Source of the DNA: JBHHYN01 sp046757565
GTDB lineage: Bacteria > Pseudomonadota > Gammaproteobacteria > Eutrophobiales > Eutrophobiaceae
NCBI GenBank assembly: GCA_046757565.1
Contig: JBHHYN010000073.1
Span: 1 to 14,270, forward strand
Length of the DNA stretch: 14,270 bases
Reading direction: 5' to 3'
Positions 13,719 to 14,270 of this stretch are shown in pieces (the first letter of the stretch is position 1; each line of letters starts with the position of its first letter). A program made the translations under genes and the position numbers. The notes under the pieces were generated by a model. The model had not been told where the DNA came from. It did no database searches and worked only from the letters and a program-made list of their open reading frames with translations.

Positions 13719-14177
13719 CTATTCCTTTAACTTCGTTACGACTTCAGATAAATCTGTTATTAAATTATCGAATTTCTCACTGCCCAGTTTTCTTTCCAAT
13801 TTCTGCTGCGCTTTTTCCCAACCAGGCATGATTTTCTTCAGCAGTGAGATGCCCTTCCTGGTAATGGCGACGATCTTTTGCCGCCGGTCTTCACCCGGTT
13901 TAATCGTTATCAGCTGTTGCCGCTGCAGCGGTTTCAGATTTCTCGTCAGTGTCGTACGGTCCATGACCGCAATATCAGCCATTCTGGAAATAGTCATCCC
14001 TTCTGAAAGGTAGGCGATAATCAGCAGTGAATGCTGAGAAGCGCCAATTTCCGTTGAGTTGAGATGATCAGTATAAAACCGGGTAACCGACCGGGCCGCT
14101 TTACGCATGGCAAAACAGGCACACAGCTCTTTCGTTACGCGGGTTTTCCCCAAATCCAGTAATGATCGTCCAGGCAT
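13719..14177 (-). CDS. MarR-family transcriptional regulator
   Basis: The product is a 152-residue winged helix-turn-helix repressor of the MarR family. The N-terminal helix has the usual CACFAMRKAARSVTRFY pattern (about 19-35). The DNA-binding domain follows with TISRMADIAVMDRTTLTRNLKPL (about 62-85), then the wing with GEDRRQKIVAITRKG (95-109), including the conserved DRR. A dimerisation helix closes the protein. An in-frame ATG exists at 14207, but the best promoter -10 lies downstream of it. I therefore prefer ATG 14177, which would put the transcript start within about 3 nt of the start codon (a nearly leaderless message). Ligand and targets are unknown. The matching palindromes suggest that it regulates itself and the 4Fe-4S/SCP2 gene. 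After the stop there is a T-run but no stem. Confidence 0.88.
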   Translation of the reverse strand: MPGRSLLDLGKTRVTKELCACFAMRKAARSVTRFYTDHLNSTEIGASQHSLLIIAYLSEGMTISRMADIAVMDRTTLTRNLKPLQRQQLITIKPGEDRRQKIVAITRKGISLLKKIMPGWEKAQQKLERKLGSEKFDNLITDLSEVVTKLKE

Positions 14178-14182
14178 ATTAT

Positions 14183-14214
14183 GTGTATATACACTATAAT
14201 AATCCATCAGTCAA
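14183..14214 (-). promoter_or_regulatory. marR promoter with overlapping palindromic operator
   Basis: On the - strand TTGACT (14214-14209) is followed after exactly 17 bp by TATATA (14191-14186). That hexamer is the centre of the perfect 12-bp palindrome GTGTATATACAC (14183-14194). A repressor bound there would block the -10 element, which fits MarR autoregulation. The insertion-sequence-end-like repeat begins 7 bp beyond the -35 box. Confidence 0.65.
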
Positions 14215-14220
14215 GATTTT

Positions 14221-14251
14221 TGGCTCTTCAGCAGAATCTGTGGGTTAACAA
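14221..14251 (+). repeat. Insertion-sequence-end-like repeat, copy 2
   Basis: TGGCTCTTC, then GCAGAATCTGTGGG, then TTAACAA repeat the sequence at 247-276 in the same orientation. If it is the left end of an insertion sequence, the element would extend to the right beyond the window. The last 19 bases show nothing recognisable. Confidence 0.5.
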
Positions 14252-14270
14252 GAAAGACTTTTGAATAAAA

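Overview
The window reads as a stretch of bacterial chromosome, most likely from a gammaproteobacterium. It carries a UbiA of the ubiquinone pathway, a BirA with a fused DNA-binding domain next to a type III pantothenate kinase, SPOR-domain and L,D-transpeptidase envelope proteins, and a CGSGVTA-type mercaptopyruvate sulfurtransferase. I cannot place it below class level from sequence alone. There are ten intact-looking protein genes, one gene remnant, no rRNA or tRNA, no CRISPR array and no transposase.

Layout. Positions 1-391 hold no gene. They begin with a striking array of small hairpins, each with GGA in the loop on the + strand (about 22-195), followed by an insertion-sequence-end-like repeat (247-276). 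Two + strand genes follow: ubiA (392-1414) and an exported M14 zinc peptidase (1417-2304). A long - strand series then runs birA (7736-6759), coaX (6762-6016), a SPOR-domain protein (5824-5000), a TPR/coiled-coil protein (4985-3576) and an L,D-transpeptidase (3497-2283). The last two share the same kind of C-terminal domain. A 150-bp foldback element with 22-bp inverted ends sits between coaX and the SPOR gene and overlaps the coaX stop codon. The transpeptidase and the M14 peptidase are convergent and overlap by 22 bp; both are predicted to act on peptidoglycan.

Upstream of birA, past a clear Rho-independent terminator (7823-7850), lies an unrecognised protein with an internal membrane segment (8932-7886). 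Its promoter region holds a perfect 17-bp palindrome. Then come a VWA-FHA membrane protein with a repeated threonine motif in its acidic tail (11078-9168) and a two-domain rhodanese sulfurtransferase (11971-11141). The upstream region of the sulfurtransferase contains repeated copies of its own ATGTATAC start sequence. A frameshifted C-terminal relic of an alpha/beta hydrolase occupies about 12089-12257.

The right end is a two-gene - strand module: a MarR-type regulator (14177-13719) and a fusion of a QueG-like 4Fe-4S reductase to an SCP2 sterol-carrier domain (13659-12322). Near-identical GTGTATATACAC-type palindromes lie in front of both genes. The one at marR sits exactly on the -10 hexamer of a good promoter, so marR is probably autoregulated and controls the reductase. 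A second copy of the insertion-sequence-end-like repeat closes the window (14221-14251).
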